Below, in pieces: positions 45,122-53,664 of a stretch of DNA of 59,499 nucleotides. The number at the start of each line of letters is the position of its first letter. Position 1 is the first letter of the stretch. The notes beneath the pieces are model-generated. The model had not been told where the DNA came from and did not search any database. It was given only the letters and a program-made list of their open reading frames with translations. This DNA is from Alphaproteobacteria bacterium (GTDB lineage: Bacteria; Pseudomonadota; Alphaproteobacteria; Rhizobiales; JAKIUO01): contig JAJRQA010000069.1 in assembly GCA_024280475.1 (NCBI GenBank), positions 1 through 59,499 on the forward strand, in the 5' to 3' direction. A program made the translations under genes and the position numbers.

Positions 45122-45850
45122 ATGGAGACCAGTTTCGATGCTTTTCTTGATGGCCGGTTCACGCTTGAGCAACCCAGTAAGGGGCCGCGGGCCTCGATCG
45201 ATGCTTTGCTGGTGGCAGCCATTGTCCCGTGCAAGGGAGAAGCTGGTGAGCGTGTGCTGGATGCTGGTTGTGGATGTGCGCCGATTGCCTTGTGCCTGGC
45301 GACCAGATTTACACATCTGCAAGTGACAGGCATTGAGTGTCAAAGCGATATTGTTGCACTGGCGCGACGCAATGTAGCGCATAACAAGCTTGAAGCGCGT
45401 GTCTCTATCATTGAAGCAGACCTGATCAAGCCCCTGGGGGAGCTGCCGCAAACGGGCCTGGAGACCCAGAGTTATGCCCATGTGGTGGCCAATCCTCCTT
45501 TTTACCGTACCGATCGCTCCCGTTCTTGTGGAAGCGAGGATAAAAGCGCAGCACACCGTCTGCAGGGGGGTGAGCTGGCGCAATGGATCCGTTTTTTGAC
45601 GGCGATGGCAGCGCCCAAAGGTAGTTTGAACCTTATTCATCGCCCTGACTCCTTGCCCGAGCTGTTAACGCTGTTGAAAGGGCGATTTGGGGCGCTCAAG
45701 ATTGTGCCCGTCTATTCCGACCCGCACAGCCCTGCGATCCGTATTCTTATTCAGGGCATCAAGGGGTCGCGAGCCCCCATGAGCCTCTTGCCAGGTCTCG
45801 TGGTGGGGAGCCAAAAAGGGCGTTACAGCAAGGATGTGGAAGCTATTTAG
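45122..45850 (+). CDS. tRNA1(Val) (adenine-N6)-methyltransferase-like protein
   Basis: 242 residues with a class I SAM fold: VLDAGCGCAPIALCLA is the glycine-rich loop, VTGIECQSDIVALARRNVAHN the second motif, and VVANPPFYRT the NPPF catalytic motif of N6-adenine methyltransferases. It matches TrmN6/YfiC-type enzymes, which modify adenine 37 of tRNA-Val. The specific tRNA is inferred. The stop is followed by a hairpin-like CTGATA...TATCAG without a T run. Confidence 0.83.
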   Translation: METSFDAFLDGRFTLEQPSKGPRASIDALLVAAIVPCKGEAGERVLDAGCGCAPIALCLATRFTHLQVTGIECQSDIVALARRNVAHNKLEARVSIIEADLIKPLGELPQTGLETQSYAHVVANPPFYRTDRSRSCGSEDKSAAHRLQGGELAQWIRFLTAMAAPKGSLNLIHRPDSLPELLTLLKGRFGALKIVPVYSDPHSPAIRILIQGIKGSRAPMSLLPGLVVGSQKGRYSKDVEAI

Positions 45851-45905
45851 CGTGAGGGCAAAGCCCTGATATTATGAAATTATCAGCCCTTGGTGCCTGT
45901 TTTCG

Positions 45906-46199
45906 CTATCGAGGCAAACGTGCAAGATGTGCCTTTTCGCCCTTCAGTGCAGATACCAGTGCCAAATGGCGGTTGAGATCATAGCACCAGTGGCGAGCGC
46001 GACCGCGTCGACGCTCGGCCATAAGGGCGATCTCCAACTGTTTGATTATGCGTTTTGTGCCCTTGGTGCTCATATTTTCGAGTTCAGATGGCCATAGAGC
46101 CAGCAAGGCCGGCAGATGGCGAGAGCGCTGATAGTGCTTGGCGCCCTCGCCAGCCATTTTGGCATACGGGTTGTTGGTGTTTTTACCCTGCGTGATCAT
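45906..46199 (-). CDS. small basic protein of unknown function
   Basis: 97 residues, very basic, without a signal peptide or membrane span. Contains HLPALLALWPSELENMSTKG and a run MAERRRGRARHWCYDLNRH. I do not recognise the family. The ribosome site AAGAGGGA supports the ATG. A near-perfect inverted repeat (46215-46233) sits in front of it. Confidence 0.55.
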   Translation of the reverse strand: MITQGKNTNNPYAKMAGEGAKHYQRSRHLPALLALWPSELENMSTKGTKRIIKQLEIALMAERRRGRARHWCYDLNRHLALVSALKGEKAHLARLPR

Positions 46200-46214
46200 G
46201 TTATTTTCCCTCTT

Positions 46215-46233
46215 GTGATGGTTGGATCATCAC
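46215..46233. promoter_or_regulatory. operator-like inverted repeats between the two divergent genes
   Basis: GTGATG-N7-CATCAC lies 15 bases before the start of the 45906 gene. A second, wider pair, TGCGGTAT (46241-46248) and ATACCGCA (46302-46309), and the 10-bp palindrome TATACGTATA (46332-46341), follow in the AT-rich stretch up to the DnaA-like gene at 46459. TTATCCGCA at 46349-46357 is one base off a DnaA box. Such a density suggests control of both genes, but no factor can be named. Confidence 0.4.
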
Positions 46234-46458
46234 ATAGAAGTGCGGTATGGGGATAAATTCCTATAATCTAGAACTGGCATATCTTATCAGTATAGCCAAC
46301 TATACCGCATAATATAGGGAATAATTATCTATATACGTATAAATAACTTATCCGCAGGGGGGTAAGTATTGATTATTATTCAATAAAAGGAATATAATCC
46401 TATTTACGAGTTGCATGGTGGGGAGCCTTTGAAGAAAAATATTAGTTAGGACAATCAA

Positions 46459-46971
46459 ATGAAAATGGCCGCGCTTGTACAAGTATCCAACTCCCCAAAT
46501 TCAGCCAATAACAGATCGAAAACAGAGCGATCGGGCGATGGCAATTCCTTGCATCAGCGCTCGATACCACAAACTTCTCATCACCAACCAAATCTGGCTC
46601 ACAGGGCTTTGCATCGATTTTTGCTTGATATGGTGGCCCTTGTTTACGAAGTCGATCATGCCCAGCTTGTTGCGCGTAACAGAGGGCGCAAAAACATCGC
46701 GTTTGCCCGCCAGGTTGCGATGTATCTGGCGCATACGGTCGGGGGGCTTTCGCTAAGCGAAGTGGGGCGCCTGTTTGGCCGCGACCGCACCACCGTCGCG
46801 CATGGTTGCGCGCTGGTTGAAGATGCGCGCGATGATCTGATCTTTGACCGCTCGCTGTCCCATCTCGAAAGCGCCATTGCATGCCAGATGGATCTGTTTG
46901 CGACTGTCAGCCAATCGCATACGCCAATTATTGGCTCCTATGTTGGCCCACAAGTCGCGTGCAAGGCATGA
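46459..46971 (+). CDS. DnaA domain IV-like helix-turn-helix protein
   Basis: 170 residues. The part from about 95 to 155 matches the DNA-binding domain IV of DnaA: ARQVAMYLAHTVGGLSLSEVGRLFGRDRTTVAHGC. The AAA+ domain of DnaA is absent. Upstream of it is a short, poorly conserved stretch. Such truncated DnaA-like proteins precede a DUF6456 gene in many Hyphomicrobiales, and here they overlap by four bases. The role is unknown; binding of DnaA-box-like sites is an inference. Confidence 0.75.
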   Translation: MKMAALVQVSNSPNSANNRSKTERSGDGNSLHQRSIPQTSHHQPNLAHRALHRFLLDMVALVYEVDHAQLVARNRGRKNIAFARQVAMYLAHTVGGLSLSEVGRLFGRDRTTVAHGCALVEDARDDLIFDRSLSHLESAIACQMDLFATVSQSHTPIIGSYVGPQVACKA

Positions 46972-47813
46972 GCATTGGGATGGCCAGAAGCACTGGCGTC
47001 AAACAACTCAAAAAGCTGTTGCGAGCTATGTCACGAGAGGGTGCGTATTTGCTGCAAGAGAACAAGGTACGCGGATCAGCATCTGGCTATCGTGTTTTTA
47101 TTCTATTGGAGACAAGCAGCTCGACTATTCTTGCCCCAGACAAGGATCTGGTTGAACAGGTGTTGAAGCGCGGCTTGTTTACGCGCTCTAAAAAAGGTTG
47201 GGTGATTGGTCACAATGGCCGCCTGGCGTTGAAGCGTTTGCTGGCAGGGACCGACCCGTTTGCCGCGCAACATCAAAGCCGCACAAAATGTCAGCGCACA
47301 ATCGATGGAGAGGAAAGCGCCGTCACTGTCAATGATCGCTCCTCGCCGCTTGGCTGGTTACGAAGACGCAAGGACGCTTGCGGCGAACCCATGATTTCAA
47401 AATTGCAATTTGCGGCGGGAGAGCGACTGGCGCAAGATTTCCAGTTTGCAGGTATGATGCCGCGCATGACATCGAGCTGGTCGGAGCCGGGAATTGGCGG
47501 GCAAAGGCGAGGTGCGCCAGGAGCAGGGATCGAAATATCAGACAACCGCCTGGCCGCACGACAAAGAGTGCGTGCCGCCATTGATGAAGTGGGGAGCGAT
47601 CTATCAGATATACTGCTCGATATCTGCTGTTTTCAAATGGGCCTGTGCGATGCTGAAAAGGCTCGCGGCTGGCCCCGCAGATCTGGCAAGCTGATTTTGC
47701 TCATCGCGCTTGATCGCCTGGCTGCTCATTATGGCATGGGGATCGAAAAAGAACCAAAGCTTCGGCGCTCCTCGATCAGCCACTGGGGCGAGGAGGGCTA
47801 TAAGCCCTCTTAG
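46968..47813 (+). CDS. DUF6456 protein with N-terminal helix-turn-helix
   Basis: 281 residues from the ATG at 46968, overlapping the DnaA-like gene's stop. The N-terminal half resembles a winged HTH (LLRAMSREGAYLLQ and TRSKKGWVIGHNGR). The DUF6456 core is SPLGWLRRRKD, ISKLQFAAGERLAQDFQFAGMMPRMTSSW, then LLDICCFQMGLCDAEKARGWPRRSGKLIL. It is presumably a transcriptional or replication-linked regulator working with its partner. It ends twelve bases before the convergent flbD stop. Confidence 0.75.
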   Translation: MSIGMARSTGVKQLKKLLRAMSREGAYLLQENKVRGSASGYRVFILLETSSSTILAPDKDLVEQVLKRGLFTRSKKGWVIGHNGRLALKRLLAGTDPFAAQHQSRTKCQRTIDGEESAVTVNDRSSPLGWLRRRKDACGEPMISKLQFAAGERLAQDFQFAGMMPRMTSSWSEPGIGGQRRGAPGAGIEISDNRLAARQRVRAAIDEVGSDLSDILLDICCFQMGLCDAEKARGWPRRSGKLILLIALDRLAAHYGMGIEKEPKLRRSSISHWGEEGYKPS

Positions 47814-47825
47814 ATCTCGCGGCTA

Positions 47826-49199
47826 TTAAATCACCGGGCGCATTTCGCCTGGTTTGGGAATGACAATGCCATCACCTGTGTATTGATTGAGTTTGTTGCG
47901 CAAGGTGCGGATCGAGATGCCCAAAATTGTGGCGGCATGGGTGCGATTACCAAGGCAATGATGCAAAGTATCGATAATGAGATCGCGCTCAACTTCGGCG
48001 ACGGTCTGGCCCACCAGTGACTGGGTTACGGCCTGTGCTGTTTGTGCGGCTTGTGCGGCGATGTGATCTGTTTCGTTCGCGGCCGCGTTGATGACCAGCG
48101 CGCCATCTGGCATGCGGATGGCATCGGCTTCAATCGTGTCGCCTGACGATAACAGGACGGCGCGATGCAATGTATTTTCCAGCTCTCGCACATTGCCGGG
48201 CCAGGGATTACTAGTGAGATTCTGGGCAGCGCCATCGGAAATGGGGCGCGTGGGCTGGCCATTTGCGGCAGCGTATTTCTTGGCAAAATAGTTGGCCAAT
48301 GCGAGAATGTCCCCGGGGCGTTCGCGCAGAGCGGGGATATTCAGATTGACAACATTGAGGCGATAGAGCAGATCTTCGCGAAAACTGCCATCCCGCACAG
48401 CTTCGGCCAGATTACGATTTGAGGTGGCGAGAATACGGATGTCAACCTTCACGGGCGTTGTGCCGCCGACGCGATCAATGACCCGCTCTTGAATGGCCCG
48501 TAGCAGCTTGGCCTGCAGGCGTACATCCATTTCCGAAATCTCGTCGAGGAGCAATGTGCCGCCATTGGCTTCTTCAAATTTGCCAATACGGCGCGCCATT
48601 GCGCCGGTAAAAGCGCCTTTTTCATGCCCAAACAGCTCTGATTCAAGCAGGTTTTCAGGAATGGCCGCGCAATTGATGGAGATAAAGGGCTGAGTGGAGC
48701 GTTTGGAATTTTGATGGACGAATTTGGCCATCACTTCCTTGCCGGTCCCAGACTCGCCAGTGATCAGCACGCTGGCATCGGACGCCGCGATCTGTCCGGC
48801 GAGGTCAATGACAGTTTGCATGCTTGGATCTTGATAGATCATATCGCATTTATCGGTGGAAACCGCTTCAAGGACTGCGGCGATGAGATCTGGATCAGGA
48901 GGCAGGGGAATAAATTCAAGCGCTCCGCCGCGAATGGCATTGACCGCAGCAGTGCTATCGGCGTCAACACCGCAAGCCACTAAAGACACATGAATATGTT
49001 CGTTGGCAAGGCGCTGCACCAGATCGGCAATATCAAAAGCCACATCGACCATCAGCAGATCGGCTCCGTTTCCCGAGCGCAGCTCCATCATGGCGCTTTC
49101 GATCGAGGGAGCATGTGATACTTTTGCGCCGCGGTCCATAGCCATTTTTGTGGCCGTGGTGAGATTCCCGTTCAGGCTGCCAACAATCATCAATCTCAT
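47826..49199 (-). CDS. flbD: sigma-54-dependent flagellar regulator FlbD
   Basis: 457 residues. A receiver-like N-terminal domain with an atypical phosphorylation site ([14 protein letters not shown] in place of the usual D-x-x-M-P-x-x-G), then the AAA+ core: Walker A GESGTGKE, sigma-54 contact GAFTGA, Walker [10 protein letters not shown], sensor [14 protein letters not shown], and a Fis-like HTH ([21 protein letters not shown]). FlbD activates sigma-54-dependent hook and late flagellar genes in Caulobacter and represses fliF. It is the last gene of the fliF operon here, as in Caulobacter. Confidence 0.9.
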   Translation of the reverse strand: MRLMIVGSLNGNLTTATKMAMDRGAKVSHAPSIESAMMELRSGNGADLLMVDVAFDIADLVQRLANEHIHVSLVACGVDADSTAAVNAIRGGALEFIPLPPDPDLIAAVLEAVSTDKCDMIYQDPSMQTVIDLAGQIAASDASVLITGESGTGKEVMAKFVHQNSKRSTQPFISINCAAIPENLLESELFGHEKGAFTGAMARRIGKFEEANGGTLLLDEISEMDVRLQAKLLRAIQERVIDRVGGTTPVKVDIRILATSNRNLAEAVRDGSFREDLLYRLNVVNLNIPALRERPGDILALANYFAKKYAAANGQPTRPISDGAAQNLTSNPWPGNVRELENTLHRAVLLSSGDTIEADAIRMPDGALVINAAANETDHIAAQAAQTAQAVTQSLVGQTVAEVERDLIIDTLHHCLGNRTHAATILGISIRTLRNKLNQYTGDGIVIPKPGEMRPVI

Positions 49200-49263
49200 C
49201 TAAGGTCTCCAACTTCATTTATTGTTTATTCTATCAAGAGGTCGCAGGCGCAAAGTACGGGAA

Positions 49264-49665
49264 TTAGCCGGTCTGATTGCTACGAATGATTTCTGTCATG
49301 GTGATGCCAAGCCGTTCTTCAACCAGAACGACTTCGCCACGTGCCACAAGGCGGTTATTGACAAGAATATCAACGCTTTCGCCGACTTTTCTGTCCAGCT
49401 CAACCACATCGCCCTTGGAAAGAGCAAGCAGGTCTGTCACTTCGATTTGGGTCCGTCCCAGCACGACTGTGATATTGACGGGAATGTCGTAAAGCGCTTC
49501 CAGACCGGCGGCGTCACCAGAGCCAGGCGAAGGCGTCTGTGGATCGAGGGTTGCGGGAATATCTCCATCAGCCAATGCTTCGCTGAACTCGTTAAGCGCC
49601 AGCTTTGGATCCGGGTTTTGCAGCTCCTCAACCTCAGGGGGAGGATTTGTGATCTCGGTGGTCAT
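49264..49665 (-). CDS. fliN: flagellar motor switch protein FliN
   Basis: 133 residues: an acidic, Pro-rich N-terminus of about 50 residues, then the SpoA domain with LYDIPVNITVVLGRTQIEVTDLL and LDRKVGESVDILVNNRLVARGEVV, ending LGITMTEII. It builds the C-ring with FliG and FliM. Its ATG overlaps the end of the fliH gene. Confidence 0.93.
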   Translation of the reverse strand: MTTEITNPPPEVEELQNPDPKLALNEFSEALADGDIPATLDPQTPSPGSGDAAGLEALYDIPVNITVVLGRTQIEVTDLLALSKGDVVELDRKVGESVDILVNNRLVARGEVVLVEERLGITMTEIIRSNQTG

Positions 49666-50339
49666 TGGATCATACTCTCTGGTTTATCTGCTGGTTCATT
49701 TTCTGCTGTGTCAGCATCTGAATACAGGCAGGTTTCAATCAGTCGTTCGATATCAGCATATAATTTATCGGTATTTTGCTCGATGCCACCTTGCGTCCAG
49801 GTCAGGCGGCAATTCACGCCCTCAATGGTCTCGTCTTCTACCGTTACGAGGGCACTTTCCTGGCCATTGCGTTCCATCACAGCTTCAAGGCGCGTTTGCA
49901 GTGCCTCTGCCAGGTGAGGGGCGACATGCAAGCGTAGTTCTGTCTTATCAGGCAACATTGACAGGCTTTGGCGAAAAAACATCTCGATATGCTCAAGGGG
50001 GTGCCGGACCAGCAAGCTGCCTGCCAGCTTGTTGGCGATCGTCATGGCGAGCAGCAGGGATGCGGAGCGAGCCTCACTCAGATCTGTATCGATTTCGCTT
50101 TGAAGCGTCTCTTTGTTCTGGATCAGTTGGTCGAGCTTTTTAAACAGTTCGTGCTCTAAAGTTTCGTCGCTTTCTAGACGTCCAGCTTTAAGACCTTCTT
50201 CAAAGCTTTGCGCCTTGGCACGTTCCAGCTCCTGGGCGTGGTCCAGTTTCAGTTGCTCCACCTCATCATAGGCGATGGGGGGAGGGGCTGCCGGGGCATC
50301 CAGCAGCGTATCAAACATGAATTTCGCGGGCGTGCTCAT
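49662..50339 (-). CDS. fliH: flagellar assembly protein FliH (FlbE type)
   Basis: 225 residues, with an N-terminal MFDTLLDAPAAPPPIAYDE, a long charged coil (VEQLKLDHAQELERAKAQSFEEGLKAGR with FliH-like spacing), and a C-terminal FliH/HrpE domain including VRHPLEHIEMFFRQSLSMLPD. FliH regulates the FliI export ATPase; in Caulobacter the equivalent is FlbE. It is assigned by position between fliG and fliN as well as by sequence. It overlaps fliN. Confidence 0.83.
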   Translation of the reverse strand: MSTPAKFMFDTLLDAPAAPPPIAYDEVEQLKLDHAQELERAKAQSFEEGLKAGRLESDETLEHELFKKLDQLIQNKETLQSEIDTDLSEARSASLLLAMTIANKLAGSLLVRHPLEHIEMFFRQSLSMLPDKTELRLHVAPHLAEALQTRLEAVMERNGQESALVTVEDETIEGVNCRLTWTQGGIEQNTDKLYADIERLIETCLYSDADTAENEPADKPESMIQ

Positions 50340-50432
50340 AATAGGTTCACCAAGGTTGCAAATGTAATTGTTTTTATTGATGGTTCAAAGAGTGAGGGAG
50401 CCAATTGGATCGTCAGGTGGCACCTGTGATCA

Positions 50433-51488
50433 TTAATAGACCAGCTCATCATCGCCTCCCCCTTTGGAGATGACGATCTCGCCCCGATCAGCCAGGGATT
50501 TAGCCGTATTGATCATCAGGTTCTGGGCATCATCGACCTCTTTCAGACGAACAGGTCCCATGACTTCGAGATCGTCGCGCAGCATGGTGCCAGCGCGCTC
50601 TGACATATTGCCAATGAAGAATTCGCGGATGTTTTCAGATGTTCCCTTGAGCGCCAGCGTCAGGTCTGGTTTTTCGATCTGGCGCAACAAAGCCTGCACC
50701 GAGACATTGTCGAGCTTGGCAAGATCATCGAATGTGAACATCAGCACCTTGATCTGTTCCGATGCTTCACGATCCATTTCGTCGAGTTTTCCGATGAACC
50801 GGTTTTCGGTCTGGCGATCAAAATTATTAAAAATTTCAGCCATCAGTTCATGGGAGTTGCGCTGACGGGAGCGCGCCAGATTACTGATAAATTCGGAGCG
50901 TAGCGTATCTTCTATTTTGCCGAGAATTTCTCGCTGCACGGGTTCCATGGCCAACATGCGCTGCACCACTTCCATTGCCAGCTCGTCTGGCAGATTGCCA
51001 AGGACCCCGGCGGCATGATCGGTGGCAATGCGCGACAAGATCACGGCAACGGTTTGGGGGTACTCGTTTTTGAGATAATTGGTTAAAACAGGAATACTCA
51101 CATTTGAGAGTTTTTCCCACATGTTGCGACCAGCAGGCCCGCGGATTTCTTCCATGATCAAAGTCAGTCGATCTTCTGGAAGATATTCGGACAATAAGCG
51201 TTCTGTGGTTTCATAATTGCCGTGGATGGATCCAGAGATAGACATTTGCGAGATGAAATTACTGAAAATATATTCGATCAGTTCAGGGCGGATATTTCCC
51301 AACTGAGCCATCGTCTGCGATATTTCAGCGACCTCTCCATCATCAAGCTTTTTCCAGATCGGCTGGCCATAGTCTCTACCAAGGGATAGCATGAAGATCG
51401 CTGATTTCTCAACACCTGTCAGGCTGTCGAATTCATCGGCTGGATTGTAGAGACCGGTCGAAAGCTCTTGTTCATTAGCGGTTTCCAT
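50433..51488 (-). CDS. fliG: flagellar motor switch protein FliG
   Basis: 351 residues. Three armadillo-like domains are visible: the N-terminal part that binds FliF (SLTGVEKSAIFMLSLG), the EHPQ-like motif in YLKNEYPQTVAVILSRI, and the C-terminal torque helix (LREIEKPDLTLALKGT-like, with the charged QIEKPDL and DDLEVMGPVRLKEVDDAQ). The start shares one base with the fliF stop. FliG transmits torque from stator to MS-ring. Confidence 0.95.
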   Translation of the reverse strand: METANEQELSTGLYNPADEFDSLTGVEKSAIFMLSLGRDYGQPIWKKLDDGEVAEISQTMAQLGNIRPELIEYIFSNFISQMSISGSIHGNYETTERLLSEYLPEDRLTLIMEEIRGPAGRNMWEKLSNVSIPVLTNYLKNEYPQTVAVILSRIATDHAAGVLGNLPDELAMEVVQRMLAMEPVQREILGKIEDTLRSEFISNLARSRQRNSHELMAEIFNNFDRQTENRFIGKLDEMDREASEQIKVLMFTFDDLAKLDNVSVQALLRQIEKPDLTLALKGTSENIREFFIGNMSERAGTMLRDDLEVMGPVRLKEVDDAQNLMINTAKSLADRGEIVISKGGGDDELVY

Positions 51489-53179
51489 TATGCAGCCTCC
51501 ACAGCAGCGATGGCGACCGGGACGTCATCTGCATCCATCCATTGGCGAAGGACAGCAACAGAATCGGTTGGACTGCTGTCAACGATTGCCCCAATTTCCT
51601 GAACCGCCGAGGCTTGAATATCCCCACTGATGCGGGCATTTTTGATGACGTCGGCGGTTTCGTTTGTTTGGTTCTCAAGCGCAAGAGGATCAGCGCCCTC
51701 AAGCAAAGGTTGACCATCTCCATTGACGAAGACATGATTGCCATTCTCATCAGTAGTCAACACAAGCTGTTCGTCCGCAAAAGTTTCTTCAGGAGTAATA
51801 ATCCGGCGCACAAGGGGACGCACGACAAACAATAAAACAAGGCTCGAGAGGATGAATAAAATGGCTAGCTCGGCGATATGGAAATAGTCAGCCTTGGCGA
51901 GATCGAAAAATCCGCCCTCAACTTCTTTGATTTCTGTGACTTCGCCAGCTTGCGCAAATCTCAGATTAACAACATGCAGCAAGTCACCTCTTATTTTATC
52001 AAAGCCCATGGCGCTTTTGACCAGCACGCTGATCTTGTCGAGCACTTGTTGAGACCGCTCCTTGTAGACCGGTTTGCCATCTGCACCAACGATGTAGTCA
52101 CCATCCACCAGAACGGCGACGGACAAACGTTTGAGGCGACCACTTTCAAAAGTCTGGGTCTTCGTCGTACGTGAAATTTCGTAATTGACGATCTCTTCGG
52201 TTTTCTTGCTGCCCTCGGTGTCTTTATCGCTGCCAGCACCTGTGGCATCAGCGCCCGGCAGTTCTGTACCAGCGGAAACGCCTTGATTATTCGTAGATCT
52301 TGACGAGTTTGAGCTATCTTCGCGGCTTTGCGTGGAGCGCACCACCCGCCCATCTGGATCGAAGCGATCAGAGGTTTGGGTGATGGTGTTGAAATCGAGT
52401 TCTGCTGTCACCCTGATGCGAACCCGGTCTTTCCCGACTACGGAAGACACCATTTCTTTGATTTTCTTGCGCATGCGGGTTTCCACACCAAGCGTTCGCT
52501 CATCTGCCTTGGCGCCGATCAGCCCGCTATCGTTCTCGCCTCCGCTGGCCAACAGACGGCCAGTATCATCGACAATCGATACGCGAGTGGGCTGCAGGCC
52601 TTCAATGGCGGAACCAACGAGATGCTGAATCGCGGCAATTTGCGTACTTTCCAGGCTGCCCCTCGTTTTGAGGATGATGGATGCGGTCGGCAGAATTTTT
52701 TCACGAGAAAATATTTTGCGTTTGGGAATGACCAGATGCACGCGCGCACGTATGACACGGCGCAAGGAACGGATGGTCCGAGCGAGTTCACCCTCCAGGG
52801 CTCTCACATGATTGATATTTTGTACAAAGCTGGTGGTGCCGAGCGATCCGGTCTTGTCAAATATTTCATAGCCAACAGCACCACCGGTCGGTAGTCCTTC
52901 TTCAGCCAGGTCCATTCGCAAGCGAAGGATGCGGGACTTGGGTGCCAGAATAACGGCACCATTCTGGCGCACCTGATGGGGAACGTTCAGGCCTTCCAGC
53001 TTTTTGATCACTCCCAGACTGTCATCAAATTCGAGATCAGAAAACAGAACCGACATGGTTGGCGCTGAAAGTTGCATCATCAAATAGACAAAAAAGCCAA
53101 TGAGCCCCGCTGCAACGGCGCCCATTGCCGCTATTCTTGCTGCGCCGATGGTATTGATGAATTGGGTAATTGAGTTCAC
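51488..53179 (-). CDS. fliF: flagellar MS-ring protein FliF
   Basis: 563 residues. An N-terminal membrane helix (AAGLIGFFVYLMMQL) is followed by the ring-building motifs VRALEGELARTIRSLRRVIRARVHLVIPKRKIF-like and AIQHLVGSAIEGLQPTRVSIVDDTGRLL, a disordered periplasmic stretch, a second helix (FHIAELAILFILSSLVLLFVV) and a C-terminal tail (WMDADDVPVAIAAVEAA) that binds FliG. It is the first gene of the operon fliF-fliG-fliH-fliN-flbD. The leader is unusual, with several perfect inverted repeats. Confidence 0.95.
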   Translation of the reverse strand: MNSITQFINTIGAARIAAMGAVAAGLIGFFVYLMMQLSAPTMSVLFSDLEFDDSLGVIKKLEGLNVPHQVRQNGAVILAPKSRILRLRMDLAEEGLPTGGAVGYEIFDKTGSLGTTSFVQNINHVRALEGELARTIRSLRRVIRARVHLVIPKRKIFSREKILPTASIILKTRGSLESTQIAAIQHLVGSAIEGLQPTRVSIVDDTGRLLASGGENDSGLIGAKADERTLGVETRMRKKIKEMVSSVVGKDRVRIRVTAELDFNTITQTSDRFDPDGRVVRSTQSREDSSNSSRSTNNQGVSAGTELPGADATGAGSDKDTEGSKKTEEIVNYEISRTTKTQTFESGRLKRLSVAVLVDGDYIVGADGKPVYKERSQQVLDKISVLVKSAMGFDKIRGDLLHVVNLRFAQAGEVTEIKEVEGGFFDLAKADYFHIAELAILFILSSLVLLFVVRPLVRRIITPEETFADEQLVLTTDENGNHVFVNGDGQPLLEGADPLALENQTNETADVIKNARISGDIQASAVQEIGAIVDSSPTDSVAVLRQWMDADDVPVAIAAVEAA

Positions 53180-53220
53180 TGTGGTTCCAATAATCGGTTG
53201 TTGGCTCGTGTTGCATCAAA

Positions 53221-53336
53221 AAAAGGGCTCGCGAATAGGTGCAGAAACCCTTTTAAAGAGCTGCTTTTCAATATGGCTCGATGACAAGGCAGATTGAAAA
53301 GCAGCCATAGGCAAAATTTACCGCTAAAACGGTAAA
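53221..53336 (-). promoter_or_regulatory. fliF leader with three successive inverted repeats
   Basis: Reading toward fliF: TTTACCG/CGGTAAA (53317-53336), a 13-bp perfect repeat GCTGCTTTTCAAT/ATTGAAAAGCAGC (53260-53305, 20-base loop), and AAAAGGG/CCCTTTT (53221-53254). On the minus strand GGTAAATAGGGGATTAA at 53331-53347 reads TTAA-N7-TTTACC, one base off the CtrA consensus TTAA-N7-TTAACC. The stretch could combine a CtrA-bound promoter with structured mRNA. The intergenic region 53180-53664 holds no gene that I can support. Confidence 0.5.
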
Positions 53337-53393
53337 TAGGGGATTAACAATAGGAAGAAATTGCCGAGTAAAATTGGAAATTTGCCATGCGAT

Positions 53394-53417
53394 TGCTGAC
53401 CGCGATCACGGCCAGCA
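53394..53417. repeat. inverted repeat TGCTG-CCG/CGG-CAGCA
   Basis: TGCTG-a-CCG-cgatca-CGG-c-CAGCA is a perfect 8-bp stem with a 1x1 internal mismatch, in the middle of the sciP-fliF gap. It may be an operator or hairpin; nothing decides between the two. Confidence 0.4.
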
Positions 53418-53503
53418 CAAGTGGTGGGTGAGCGCAGATTGTGAGTATTGGTGAGGAATGTCGAAAGGGAAGGGTGTGTGGGGTGTTATGCACGAATGCA
53501 AAA

Positions 53504-53552
53504 CGGGTGTCTAAGCGTATTTAATGGAGGTAAAATACGCAAAGGACACCCG
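53504..53552 (-). terminator. long hairpin, probable sciP terminator
   Basis: CGGGTGTC (53504-53511) pairs with GACACCCG (53545-53552), and inside these GCGTATTT (53515-53522) pairs with AAATACGC (53533-53540): 16 perfect pairs with one small internal loop. On the minus strand the stem is followed by TTTTGCATTC, so it can end the sciP transcript. A smaller hairpin, GTTCC-tgaa-GGAAC at 53627-53640, lies just after the sciP stop, and GGACAGG/CCTGTCC at 53559-53587 between them. Confidence 0.55.
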
Positions 53553-53664
53553 CTCATTGGACAGGAACGCAAAAACAAAGCCTGTCCGAATTCCGTAAGT
53601 ATGATCATGCCGCAAAAAGATAAATCGTTCCTGAAGGAACAACCACTTTTTTTGCGATTTGAAT

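Noticed and set aside
46200-46458. Replication origin
   Set aside because: AT-rich with one near DnaA box and several palindromes, but there is no cluster of DnaA boxes and no replication initiator with an AAA+ domain nearby.
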